From: Gonocerus acuteangulatus
Taxonomy: Eukaryota; Arthropoda; Insecta; Hemiptera; Coreidae
Reading direction: 5' to 3'
Assembly: GCA_946811695.1 (NCBI GenBank)
Contig: OX328125.1
Coordinates: forward strand, 97,565,710-97,629,709
DNA: 64,000 nucleotides
Made by a program: the position numbers and the translations under genes. Below the pieces are notes generated by a model, which did no database searches, was not told the DNA's origin, and saw only the letters and a list, made by a program, of their open reading frames with translations. Below, piece after piece: positions 39,313 to 64,000 of the stretch; the stretch's first letter is position 1, and every line of letters begins with the position of its first letter.

Positions 39313-42300
39313 TCACTTCCCCCCAATGGCAGCGTCACAGAAGCGGACAGGAAGTCTGATGAGGCGTCCACGTCGTGACATCTTCACTGATGAAGGCTTG
39401 TCAGCTTCTGTGGCGGTGGTATTGTCACAAGGTTCTGCTTGAGGTGTTGGTATAGGTGGGTGGGTTGGTGTTGTGGTGGTAGTGCTGGTGAGGTCTTCCA
39501 GGATGTGGGCTGGTTTCAGTCGGTCTATTGTGACAGTCTTCTGCCCTGTGCCAAGACCGATGACAAAAGTCTTATCTCCTCTCTGGAGAACAGGATGCGG
39601 TCCAGTGTATGGCGGTGTGAGGGGCTTCCTGATGGCGTCGTCCCGCAGGAAGACATGTGAGCAGGTCTTTAAGTCCTTGGGAACAAAGGCTTGTGCTTGA
39701 CTCGCCCTGTGTGGGGAGGGCTGTAGGCGCTTGAAGTTCTCACGAAGTTTGAAAAGGAAGCCCTGCGGCTCTTCGGGATGAGGGGTTGACTCTAATAGCT
39801 CTCCGGGTAGTCGTAAGGGCTGCCCATACGTCAACTCGGCAGCACTTGTGGATTTGTCCTCCCTTAGTGCTGCTCTCAAGCCTAGGAGGACTTTGGGTTC
39901 TGTCCAAGAGTTTGAGTCGATAAGGTGTGCGGTGAGGGCAGTCTTCAGGGTCCTGTGCCATCTCTCCACAACACCGTTGGACTGTGGGTGGTATGCTGTA
40001 GTTCTACAGCGACGCGAACCAAGTAAATTTAGGAGCCTGTTGAATAGTTCGCTTTCAAACTGGCGCCCTTGGTCAGTTGTGATCCGTGCAGGGACCCCGA
40101 ATCTACAGATCCATGTCCTGTAGAAAGCTGAAGCAACTGTTGTTGCGGAGATGTCCTCGAGGGGCTCTGCTTCGGGCCAGCGTGAATACCTATCCGCCAT
40201 GGTAAGGCAATAGCGCTTTCCATCCGATGGCGGCAAGGGTCCGACTATATCCACGTGGACATGCTCGAATCTGCCGGCTGGAGCGAAGGTACCTGGAGGT
40301 GTTACGGTGTGCCGGTGTATCTTTGAGCGCTGGCAGGCGATGCAGCTCCTAGTCCAGATCGCAAGGTCCGCTTGCATACTTGGCCAGAAATACCTTTGCG
40401 ACACCAGTCGGCGAGTCCCACGAACGCCAGGGTGGTTGAGGCTATGAAGCTTTTTAAAAACTTCCTGACGGAGTGTTGGTGGTACATACGGTCGGGCTTT
40501 AGCTGTAGATACGTCACATAAAAGTGGCTTGTCGAAATGCGGGTGCTCGATCAGCTTCAACTGCAGATTCGGGTTCTGAAGAAGCTCTGGAATCGACGGG
40601 TCTTCCTGCTGAGCCTGGATGATGCTCCCCATATCGTCAGGACTGTCTATTGCCTCCAACCGTGAAAGTGTATCCGCTACCTTGTTTTCAGCCCCAGAGA
40701 CATGACGAATGTCGCTAGTGAACTGGCTAATGAAGTTCGTGTAGCGAATTCTCATGGGTGTTGCAGTCTCGGGCTTCTGGTATAGGGCATACACGAGCGG
40801 CTTGTGGTCCGTCAGTATGCTGAACATGCGACCTTCGATGCATGGCATGAAGTGCTTGACGGCGCTGTAGATGGCAGTGAGCTCGCGGTCGTAGGCAGAG
40901 TATCGCTGCTGTGCTGATGTTAGGGCCCTCGAGAAGAAACCAAGAGGTCGCCAGTGGTCTCCCTCACGCTGTTGGAGGACAGCCCCAACCGCGGAGTTAG
41001 ATGCATCGCAAGCTAGGGTTAATTCGGCGTCTGAAGAGGGGTGTGCTAACGTTACAGCATCCTTAATGTCTCGTTGGCATCGGGCGAAGGCTTCCTCTGC
41101 TTCCGGGGTCCATGGGACGGAGGTGCTGTCGTTCTTCTTGCTGTTGCCGATTAGGGCATGAAGAATGCGCTGTACTTCTGCTGCTTTAGGGAGGCATCTT
41201 CGATAAAAGTTTACCATCCCTAAAAATCGTCGGAGATGACCCTTGGTGGTAGGACGAGGGAATTCAGCGATTTGGCCCGCCTTGCTCGGAAGAGGTTTAA
41301 TGCCTTGGGAGTTTACAAGGAAGCCTAAAAACTCGACTTCGGACTTGCAAAACTCCGACTTGAGCGGGTTGATGGTTAATCCATGCTGATTTAGCCGTCT
41401 GAAAACTTCTTCCAGGTGTGTGCGATGCTCTTCCTCTGTGGTTGACGCTACCAGTATGTCGTCGAGGTAGACAAAAACATACGGCAGAGCGAGGATGCTG
41501 TCCATTAGGCGCTGGAATGTTTGCGCAGCATTTCTTAGTCCGAAGCACATCACCAAGAATTCGAAGAGACCGAAAGGGGTGATCACTGCAGTTTTTGGGA
41601 TGTCTTCTTCCGCCGCCGGCACTTGGTAGTAAGCACGGTTGAGGTCGATCTTACTGAAGATTGTCTTCCCAAAAAGATTGGTGTTGAGGGCTTGTATGTT
41701 GGGTACACTGTACCTGTCAGGCAAAGTCTGGGCATTGAGTCGGCGGTAGTCCCCACAGAAACGCAACGTGCCGTCTTTCTTCGAAACGATGTGGAGAGAG
41801 CTTGCCCAAGGACTGCTGGATGGTCTGCAGATACCCTCATCGACCATCTTCAGGAATTCTTCCCTGGCAGCGTTGTAACGATCAGGTGGAAGACGTCTAG
41901 CTTTCGATGTTACCGGTGGTCCCTTTGTCTCAATGAAGTGCTTGATGGGATGCTTCGGCTCCTGCGGTACAGCAGATGGGCGTGTGATGGACGGGTATTT
42001 CCGTAAGAGCTCGTAATACCACTCACCGCAAGGTACTGCGAATACGGAAGGTGTGGTGTTATGTTTGAGGCTGCCTCTGGAAGTTAGACCGGTCTGCGAG
42101 TCCACTAGCCGTCGTCCCTTAAGGTCGACTAAGATGTGATGGTGGAAGAGGAAGTCCGCTCCGATGATCGGGTTGCTGACGTCGGCCAAAATGAAGGACC
42201 AACGAAGTAGGCGTCGAAGTCCGACGTTGAGGGTCTTCTTGACTTCCCCGTAAGTCTTTATTGTGGTGCCGTTGGCTGCAAAAAGGGTGAAGTTGGCGGG

Positions 42301-42495
42301 GTGGTTTCGCTCTCGTCGCCGCGCTGGGAAGACGGATACGGCTGCACCGGTGTCAACCAAATATCTTTCCCCAGAATCCTTGTCTGTGATGAATAATCGG
42401 CGGTGATTGATATCAGCGACGGAGTCCGCCTTCTCAGTCGCTGAGATTAGTTTCCCTTCTGCGACGTACTCTTCCAGCTGCACGGTTGTCGGCAT
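39313..42495 (-). CDS. pol: Ty3/CsRn1-like Pol polyprotein
   Basis: 1,060 codons without a break. In order: aspartic protease (DTGAAVSVFP), reverse transcriptase (FCGDYRRLNAQT, KIDLNRAYYQV, catalytic VYLDDIL), RNase H (LACDASNSAVGAVLQQ) and integrase. The integrase has an HHCC zinc region (HPGVRGTRRL ... CIACQRSK) and the acidic triad around VHVDIVGPL, TDQGRQFES and HPQSNGVVERWH. The first ATG is at 42495, but the frame overlaps the end of gag by 49 nt in a different register, so Pol is probably made by ribosomal frameshifting from gag. It is more GC-rich than the host introns. Confidence 0.95.
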   Translation of the reverse strand: MPTTVQLEEYVAEGKLISATEKADSVADINHRRLFITDKDSGERYLVDTGAAVSVFPARRRERNHPANFTLFAANGTTIKTYGEVKKTLNVGLRRLLRWSFILADVSNPIIGADFLFHHHILVDLKGRRLVDSQTGLTSRGSLKHNTTPSVFAVPCGEWYYELLRKYPSITRPSAVPQEPKHPIKHFIETKGPPVTSKARRLPPDRYNAAREEFLKMVDEGICRPSSSPWASSLHIVSKKDGTLRFCGDYRRLNAQTLPDRYSVPNIQALNTNLFGKTIFSKIDLNRAYYQVPAAEEDIPKTAVITPFGLFEFLVMCFGLRNAAQTFQRLMDSILALPYVFVYLDDILVASTTEEEHRTHLEEVFRRLNQHGLTINPLKSEFCKSEVEFLGFLVNSQGIKPLPSKAGQIAEFPRPTTKGHLRRFLGMVNFYRRCLPKAAEVQRILHALIGNSKKNDSTSVPWTPEAEEAFARCQRDIKDAVTLAHPSSDAELTLACDASNSAVGAVLQQREGDHWRPLGFFSRALTSAQQRYSAYDRELTAIYSAVKHFMPCIEGRMFSILTDHKPLVYALYQKPETATPMRIRYTNFISQFTSDIRHVSGAENKVADTLSRLEAIDSPDDMGSIIQAQQEDPSIPELLQNPNLQLKLIEHPHFDKPLLCDVSTAKARPYVPPTLRQEVFKKLHSLNHPGVRGTRRLVSQRYFWPSMQADLAIWTRSCIACQRSKIHRHTVTPPGTFAPAGRFEHVHVDIVGPLPPSDGKRYCLTMADRYSRWPEAEPLEDISATTVASAFYRTWICRFGVPARITTDQGRQFESELFNRLLNLLGSRRCRTTAYHPQSNGVVERWHRTLKTALTAHLIDSNSWTEPKVLLGLRAALREDKSTSAAELTYGQPLRLPGELLESTPHPEEPQGFLFKLRENFKRLQPSPHRASQAQAFVPKDLKTCSHVFLRDDAIRKPLTPPYTGPHPVLQRGDKTFVIGLGTGQKTVTIDRLKPAHILEDLTSTTTTTPTHPPIPTPQAEPCDNTTATEADKPSSVKMSRRGRLIRLPVRFCDAAIGGK

Positions 42496-42942
42496 TTACG
42501 GGCGTTTTCTTTGAAGCGGTGGTGGTAGTAGCACAAAGTTCTACCTTTGCTTCTCGAGCGGCTGCGCTCCCGGCCTCGTGATCTGCTTCCTCGATCGCGA
42601 GCTATTTGGTTTTTGAGGTCGCTGATCTCCAGGGTCAATCCTCTCCTCGAGCTGGGAAACGGAGGTAGAGGAACGTGTGTGTGGTTGTGTGGACTGAGAG
42701 GTCACCTGGCTAACACTGGGCTCGTAGATCTCGGCGATTCGGTCGGCGATCTCGGCTAGCTTGTCTACGGACTGCTCTGTTGTCACCGCTAGTGTAGCCT
42801 GCATTCGTTCTGGCAGGGCCTTAAGCCACATGGTACGCAGCAATTCTGTGGAAACTGAAGCTCCTGCGAGCCTTTTCAATTCGTTCAAAAACTGGGAAGG
42901 GCGCTCTCCGTCTGCGAGACGCTTATCTTCTAAAAGCCGTCT
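42447..42942 (-). pseudogene. gag: Ty3/CsRn1-like Gag, C-terminal half
   Basis: Reads RLLEDKRLADGERPSQFLNE, TMWLKALPERMQATLAVTT and later CYYHHRFKENARKCRQPCSW, the CHCC-type zinc motif typical of CsRn1 elements. The register changes once near 42640, between QLEERI and LTLEISDLKNQ, so the copy carries a one-base indel besides the insertion that separates it from its N-terminal half. Confidence 0.88.
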
Positions 42943-43139
42943 TAAGGTCGATTCACACTAAACGTACCGTCACCGGCAGGCCACCGTCCAGCGGCCGACC
43001 GGCAAAATATTCTTCAATGTATTTCCAATGAGGTAGTTCACACTAGAGCGTACCGTCACCGGCAGGCCCCCAGCAGGCCACCGGCTGACCAATCTTGCTA
43101 CCGGCAGTTCACCGGCATTCTTTTTTACTGCATGTTACT

Positions 43140-43463
43140 ATACGTGTATATTTTCATTTATTCATGAATAATTTAATTTTATAATCAGGTTTTGATAAAA
43201 TTATAAAAGAGACAATGTATTTTTGTACCAAAGTTCATAAAAATCGGACCATTTTCGAGCGTTTGAGAGAGTGAACAGAAATATATATACATAAAAAAAA
43301 ATTTAAAAACATTTCTGAAATTTTGAAAAGTTGAATTATTTATTTTTTTAGGATTAAAATTTTGTTGTAAAAAAAAATAATAAATAAAAAAAATTAATAT
43401 TTCAAGATTTCAGAAATGTTTTTAAAAAAATTATTTCAGAAAAGTTCGTCTTGAATTGTTGAA

Positions 43464-43544
<81 letters not shown>

Positions 43545-43800
43545 CATTTCAAAAGGTCAGAAATGTTTGTAATTTTCTTTATTTATTTTATTGTTGGAAA
43601 AAAAAGAAAAAAAAAATGATTTCAGAAAAGTTTGCCTCTCATACGCTCAAAAATGCTCCAGTATTGATGAAATTTGGTACAAAAATACATTGTCTATTGT
43701 ATTATTTTTCAAAAACTCATGATCAAATTATATTATTGATAAATAAATGTAAGAATACCCATAAAATGATATACAGTAAGAAAAAAAAAACTTTTATAAG
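43140..43800. repeat. Inverted repeat around (AT)n inside the Harbinger-like element
   Basis: GACAATGTATTTTTGTACCA near 43212 is mirrored by TGGTACAAAAATACATTGTC near 43674. About 110-base arms continue through the ATCGGACCATTTTCGAGCG region. The centre holds an AT array at 43467-43541. Similar text occurs in dispersed family D. Confidence 0.7.
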
Positions 43801-43867
43801 AAAGGTAAGAAAGAAATTCAAGGCGCCGACCGAGACCGGCACGTCCGAATATTCTCCCCGAGACGGC

Positions 43868-44020
43868 CTGCATAGGTGGAATTCACACTATACATACCGT
43901 CACCTACAGGCCACCGTCCAGCAGCCGACCGACAAAATATTCTTCAATGTATTTCCAATGAGGTAGTTCACACAGGAACGGACCGTCAACGACAGGGCAC
44001 CGGCAGCCCACCAGCAGGCA
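43868..44020 (+). repeat. Second copy of the Harbinger-like left end
   Basis: GAATTCACACTATACATACC, CAGGCCACCGTCCAGCAGCC and TTCAATGTATTTCCAATGAG repeat the sequence at 42950-43090 in the same orientation. Both copies contain two tandem versions of a TTCACACNNN ACCGTCACCGGC-type subrepeat. Confidence 0.8.
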
Positions 44021-44184
44021 ACTAGTAGGATTCTCGGAAAGAATGTTCTGACATGTCGGTACAGGTCGGTGCATGCACGGTGTGTGTGAACACTACCGGC
44101 ACATTCAGTTCGGTTCTTACCTTTCTTAGAGAGAAGGTTCTTTTGTTACTGCGTATTATTTTAAGTGAATATTTTTATTTATTT

Positions 44185-44343
44185 ATGAATATGGATGACG
44201 AAAAACTCATCGAACATGAAGAACTGTTTAATATGGCTGATTATAAATACGGTGAAAATTTACAGAAAGATAAAATATGGCATCACGTTGGAAAGGATTT
44301 CATCACAGCAGGCATGAGACATAGTTTATTAATAAATCATTAA
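44185..44343 (+). pseudogene. MADF-like DNA-binding domain fragment
   Basis: 52 codons: MNMDDEKLIEHEELF, then NMADYKYGENLQKDKIWHHV and GKDF. Spacing and aromatic residues match the first half of a MADF/Myb-SANT-type domain, which PIF/Harbinger elements encode as their second protein. The rest of the gene is not visible; an exon boundary or a truncation follows. Confidence 0.65.
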
Positions 44344-44870
44344 TTAGAAAACAAATGTATTGATGTTGCCAGGGGAATACTCCATTAGCAGAATTAAAAA
44401 AGCTGTTATAAGTTTCGCTGTCTAGGTTCTAAAAAGAGTTATTATTATGAGAATTTCAAACCTCAAGTCTAAATAAGATATATGTACATATATTCTATAA
44501 ATTGTATTTTTTTATTATAAATTGTACCTTGTATCTTTTTTTATACCTTTTATCTTTTTTTCTGTCTAAAATTATATTTTTACATTATAAATAAAAATAA
44601 ATATGAAAATGTTAATGTTTTATTTATTTATTAATCCTTCCCTCAGACACCCTTTTCTTCAGGACTAATTGCTTCTCGAAAGGTTGTTTTTTAATATTTT
44701 TGATAAAAGTATAAAATACTGTTCTTCAGACATTCTGAAATATTATTTCATCACCTTGCAGCTCTTTGAATATTTTCCTACCAACTTTCTTTTTGATAAT
44801 AATTCTTCATTCACGGCCTCTTATTTACATTAGAAGTTTCCTCTTCTTCATCCAATTTTAAAGCTATCAT

Positions 44871-44940
44871 TGCTAATTTTGTATTATTTAATTTAGATAT
44901 TGTTAGAAACTAAGTCAACCCGCACAGACAACATACTATA
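44871..44940. repeat. 70-bp segment repeated at 45928-45996
   Basis: ATTGCTAATTTTGTATTATT and GAAACTAAGTCAACCCGCA occur in both places with few differences. The second copy adjoins the right end of the Harbinger-like element. Confidence 0.8.
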
Positions 44941-46132
44941 TTCAAAATTATAACTATTACTTTTAATACTAATATTCATTATTCATGCATGCATTTTTTA
45001 TAATTATTTTTATTATTTACGTACGGGTTCGGTTGGACTACAAGACGTACAATTATCGCTGTTACAATTTAATAATTATAAGTTAATAATTGTTTATTAT
45101 TTCAATTTATTTTTGCATAATTTCTTTAATTTGAATTGTCCTTTGATAATCATGTATGTTTCTCTTGTGAATTCAGTCATACTTAAAGTTATTTTTCAAT
45201 TAATATGTAATGGATGTGGGCCAATCCGTAAAAACGTAGTTATAGTTCGACGTTGAAAGGGGGCAAGCTAATTTTTGCAGGAATATCATTGGAAGTCATT
45301 ATACTACCATTATAGAGATATACGTGATTTGAAAATTTACCGGAACATTTTTTTAAATTATTATATTTAAAAAAAAAAACCAAGGCGTTAAATGTTTCAA
45401 AAACATTTTACAGATTGAAAATCGGTCAATTTGGTCGGGCTAATTTTTTTTTAAATATTTAAAATATGTAATGTGACATGGATTTTGGCACAATTGGAAA
45501 AATATTAATTATTTCGTTACAACCTCAATTGTGAAATTATTTATGCAAAATCTAGCAAACTAATTGAAACAAAATTTAGTGTATTGTTTTATTAGATTAT
45601 GATAATTATTCTCCTAGAATATGAAAGACCTAAATGCACTTTAAGTTGCCAAATAAAATGACATACAAAATTTATAGTTTTTGCCCCATTTTTCATAATT
45701 ATTGCTATTTTACTCAGCCCCGAATACATTTTAACGTAACGTTATAGAAATTAATAGTTCATATATACATTTTTTTTATTTGGATTTTTATCGAAAATTG
45801 CCAATGATTCTGAAGAATAGAGGCAATAGACGAATATAAAAATAATACATATTCAAATTATTTATTAATTAAACAATTTATTTTCTCCAACTTACAATAA
45901 ATCTCTCATATCCTGAAATAAAGCAATTATTGCTAATTTTGTATTATTTAATTTAGAGATTGTTAGAAACTAAGTCAACCCGCATAGACAATAGACTGAG
46001 AGATGATTTCTCGACGTTGATGGACGGTGGCCTGTCGGTGGAGATCCGTATGGTATGAATTGGCTTCCATCTTGCCGGTCGGCGGTTGGACGGTGGCCTG
46101 CCGGTGGCGGTACGTATAGTGTGAATCGACCT

Positions 46133-46451
46133 TTATGCGGAGGTTTTCCGACTCGGCGTACGTCGAAATTAGGCGACACTTGAGTGCTTCGTAAGGATCT
46201 GCGGGAGGATTTTTAACCAAGTCCGAAACCTGTCTCAACACTTCGAACTCCAAGTTGGCCACCACCATTTGAAATTTTATTCGCGAACTCAAAATTTTGG
46301 AGGTCGCAAATACGGCGTCGGCCTGGCAAAACCATAATTCTGGGTCTGCTCTCCAGAATGGGGGAATTCTGATATTAGCCCCAGGCCCAGTTGCACTAAC
46401 CTGAGTTTCCTCTGTCTGCATTTCTTCTTTCTTTTCGTCTTCACTCATCAC
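46133..46451 (-). pseudogene. gag: Ty3/CsRn1-like Gag, N-terminal half
   Basis: Starts MMSEDEKKEEMQTEETQ, then IRIPPFWRADPELWFCQADA, FQMVVANLEFEVLRQVSDLV and PYEALKCRLISTYAESENLR. The reading frame then enters the inserted Harbinger-like element. Removing the element and one TTA rejoins it with RRLLED of the other half in frame. Confidence 0.9.
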
Positions 46452-46465
46452 GTCGGGGTCACCAC
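46448..46465 (-). other. Primer binding site, tRNA-Trp type
   Basis: The plus strand reads ATCACGTCGGGGTCACCA and then C before the LTR. This is the 3' end of tRNA-Trp including CCA, so on the element's own strand the site is complementary to that tRNA. tRNA-Trp priming is a hallmark of CsRn1-clade Ty3 elements. Confidence 0.85.
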
Positions 46466-46854
46466 TTTAGAGGAGTATCAGGTAAAAAATAAAATAAGCC
46501 GGTTAAAAAAATAAATGTCTATATAATAAAAAAATAAAACACTTGACAATTGAAAAATAATAATAATTAACTTCTGATAATAAATTAAATAATAAATAAC
46601 GGTCCACTGCCAGATAATTTAAAGAAAGTCCAAAAAAGTCACACAGAAAATCAGCACCACGTTGTCGCACTTTTTATACACACAAAACTTAAATTTGGCT
46701 AGGTAATTTTCGGGTTACCTCAAAGCCGCGGTAAGAAATTTAAATATTCATAAATTATTGTGGCACCGGCAACACTGACTAACCCTACGTAACCTTCCCA
46801 TTGTTGACAGTCAGGTTACGGTGTTGTCAGTTAGTTTACTTTCGTGGTGCTACA
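46466..46854 (-). repeat. Ty3 element 5' LTR
   Basis: 389 bp, the upstream LTR in the element's sense; followed on the outside by the duplication GATC. Confidence 0.95.
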
Positions 46855-46858
46855 GATC

Positions 46859-47734
46859 TAAGATATGAACAAAAACAGTTTTCATTCCTAAATTTCTATT
46901 AGTAGCCAACCTCTACTAATAGAAATTTTATTAACATTTGCAAAGGGCTTTCAAGAGCTATCAGTGTCCATATACTGAGTACAATCCTCGCAGCAGATTG
47001 TCTGAGCAAGCTACGTTTTTGCTCCGACAGTCTATGGTGAAGATGATATACTTTTTTCAGTTCCTCTTAGCTTATCCACCACTTATTCGTAATGGGGGAT
47101 TCTTTTTTTTTTAATTGGGCGTTCCTTCACAATTAGGACAATTTATTTTCACGCATATTCGTTCCTGCAGGATCAACTATCTTCCTTTGTCTTTGTATCC
47201 TTGACTAGTACGGTTATAACCCCAGTACATTAAAGGTTATAACCCCAGTACATTAAAACCTTATTAACCCAGACCTCTTTAACTCAGATGTCTGAATAAC
47301 CCGGACCAGTTTTGAAAACAAAATTATGTTGTTCAGCATAGTAAATGAAGACTTGTTTTAAAGAAGATAAATTGCTATTCTCAGTAGGTTAATTACACAA
47401 TGTATGCAAAGTTGACCACGATTTAAAAGAAACTCTTTTGTTGGGATTGGGCATTGTAAAGGCATAACACAAGTACGTAATAAATGCATTATTTTATTTA
47501 CATATATGAAGCGTGGGAAATGTTTCAATATATTCTGTAATAATAAATGAAATTAGAAAAGGAACAAACTTGTTACTTTCAATGGCATTCTTCAAAATAC
47601 TATTCAGTCCTAAGTGCCACCAAAACCAACAGCTGATAGCTCTGTGCAAACAGAATATATATTCAAACACTTCAACAGATAGAACAATAGGATTTGAACA
47701 ATAATACTTAGAATAATTTATTTGAATCATAAAG

Positions 47735-47792
<58 letters not shown>

Positions 47793-48525
47793 ACAAATAC
47801 ACAACTCTTTACTCAGTACATTATCTCAAGTCTTAACACGTTCCTTAAAAATATCTAATTGTGAAGTCAAAAATATTGATTAAAAAAAAATTATTCAGTT
47901 TGTTACAATTCTAAAAACGCACAATGAAAATCATTTTGCTAATTAACAATAATACTTCTTTTATGATTTAAAGGCATAACTTTGAGTTGTGTCACATTTA
48001 AATTCAACAGAACTTTAGAAACATTATATAACTAATAATTCCAATAATCTTACTATTATAATACTCTTTGCACACAAATTATTATTATTGAGCAAATTTT
48101 CTATTTACTATTAAGTCCTTCAAAAAATAACAATAGTTTCTAAATCCCTCTATAATGTTTGCATATGGTCTTCTACATCACTCCCATCCCATCCAAATAT
48201 ACATATCACAAAATTATAACTAACATTTAACTTTCGTAATTTCTGAAGAGTAAAATCGGCACTATAAGAGTAATTTATTAATTTTTATCTTTCTCATTTA
48301 TACTTAATTAGTCCTACAGTTTTAATATTTCCCCTCACAAGAACGCAATGTCTTTTTTTTTTTTTTGTAAAATATATATTCTCTGAGGGGAACAAATAGC
48401 ATTGAAAAAGTCTTTTTTCCTTATTTATTCGATTATTATTAAATAAAATCTATCTGTACAGTTAGAATTACAATAATTTAATTTAGATATAATAAAGTAA
48501 AAAATACGGAATGCTATATCTACTA
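46859..48525. other. Intergenic sequence between the Ty3 element and polo
   Basis: AT-rich. It holds a short inverted pair TTTCTATTAGTAG / CTACTAATAGAAA at 46892-46927, a pogo-type end near 47235-47320 (CCTTATTAACCCAGACCTC) and an AT array at 47740-47788. No gene recognised. Confidence 0.5.
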
Positions 48526-48531
48526 TTTATT
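48526..48531 (-). promoter_or_regulatory. Candidate polo poly(A) signal
   Basis: AATAAA on the minus strand, 128 bases past the polo stop codon. Further hexamers occur near 48424, so the actual site cannot be fixed. Confidence 0.4.
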
Positions 48532-48658
48532 ATATAAATGATATAATCGACATTGAACTTTACAAGAAAAAAAACAACAATATATTAAAAATATTTACAC
48601 AATAATTGAATAAAAAAAAATTATAACAATTTACATCATATAAAGCGTTCAGGATTTG

Positions 48659-64000
<15,342 letters not shown>

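Larger units (their letters stand above)
42945..46132 (+). mobile_element. PIF/Harbinger-like element inserted in gag
   Basis: 3,188 bp with the three-base duplication TTA (42942-42944 and 46133-46135), the target of PIF/Harbinger. Terminal inverted repeats begin AGGTCGATTCACACT and run about 65 bp, including CACCGGCAGGCCACCGTCCA. No DDE transposase frame remains; only a MADF-like exon survives. The left terminal module recurs at 43868-44020, and a right-end segment recurs at 44871-44940, so the element is internally rearranged. Confidence 0.85.
38924..46854 (-). mobile_element. Ty3-type LTR retrotransposon, CsRn1-like
   Basis: Two 389-bp LTRs (38924-39312 and 46466-46854) start TGTAGCACCACG on the minus strand and differ at two positions by eye. 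Target duplication GATC at 38920-38923 and 46855-46858. Next to the 5' LTR the plus strand reads ATCACGTCGGGGTCACCA, the 3' end of tRNA-Trp, so the primer site fits the CsRn1 clade. A purine tract GGGGGGAAGTGA adjoins the 3' LTR. Pol is intact; gag is split by another element and shifted in frame. No envelope gene. It lies between the CABIN1 and polo 3' ends. Confidence 0.95.

Noticed and set aside
39439..42006. Plus-strand ORFs over the Ty3 pol
   Set aside because: Antisense shadows of a long, clearly homologous pol frame.

Overview
This is animal nuclear DNA: AT-rich, with introns, GT/AG splice sites, SINEs, LINEs, DNA transposons and a Ty3 retrotransposon. Divergence of the two host genes from their human relatives and the mix of repeats (two mariners, a CsRn1-like Ty3 element, a Penelope-like element) suggest an arthropod or similar invertebrate. 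I cannot name the species from sequence alone.

Two host genes face each other tail to tail. From about 718 to 38003 (+) lie the middle and 3' exons of CABIN1 (calcineurin-binding protein cabin-1, a TPR scaffold of the HIRA/UBN1/CABIN1/ASF1 H3.3 chaperone complex and a calcineurin/MEF2 regulator). Its 5' end is outside the window. From 48659 to the right edge (-) lie the 3' exons of polo (Polo-like kinase): the kinase C-lobe with HRD and DFG motifs, the T-loop, the linker and both polo boxes. Its N-terminus is outside the window. Splice phases were followed by hand. They join across all polo exons, and across all CABIN1 exons except around 13864-15055.

Nearly everything else is mobile DNA. 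CABIN1 introns hold two decayed mariners (5263-6437 and 15791-17057), a 2.47-kb element with long inverted repeats and a 143-bp satellite inside it (7385-9854), several fold-back MITEs, tRNA-headed and 5S-headed SINEs, a Tigger/pogo remnant (23602-24400), a LINE reverse-transcriptase fragment (29063-30253) and a strikingly intact Penelope-like element (18820-22434). The Penelope-like element has an open 938-codon RT/GIY-YIG frame, two apparently identical 231-bp terminal repeats carrying a hammerhead-ribozyme-like core, and a 318/319-bp duplicated flank on each side.

The 10.6-kb intergenic space is mostly a young CsRn1-like Ty3 element (38924-46854; 389-bp LTRs with 2 differences, GATC target duplication, tRNA-Trp primer site). 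Its gag is split by a PIF/Harbinger-like element (42945-46132, TTA duplication). The polo introns hold a 5'-truncated RT/RNase H LINE (49004-52145), a second Harbinger-like element (55071-56795), SINEs and a GC-rich island of unknown nature (61367-61648). I saw no CRISPR array, operon, rRNA gene or functional tRNA gene.
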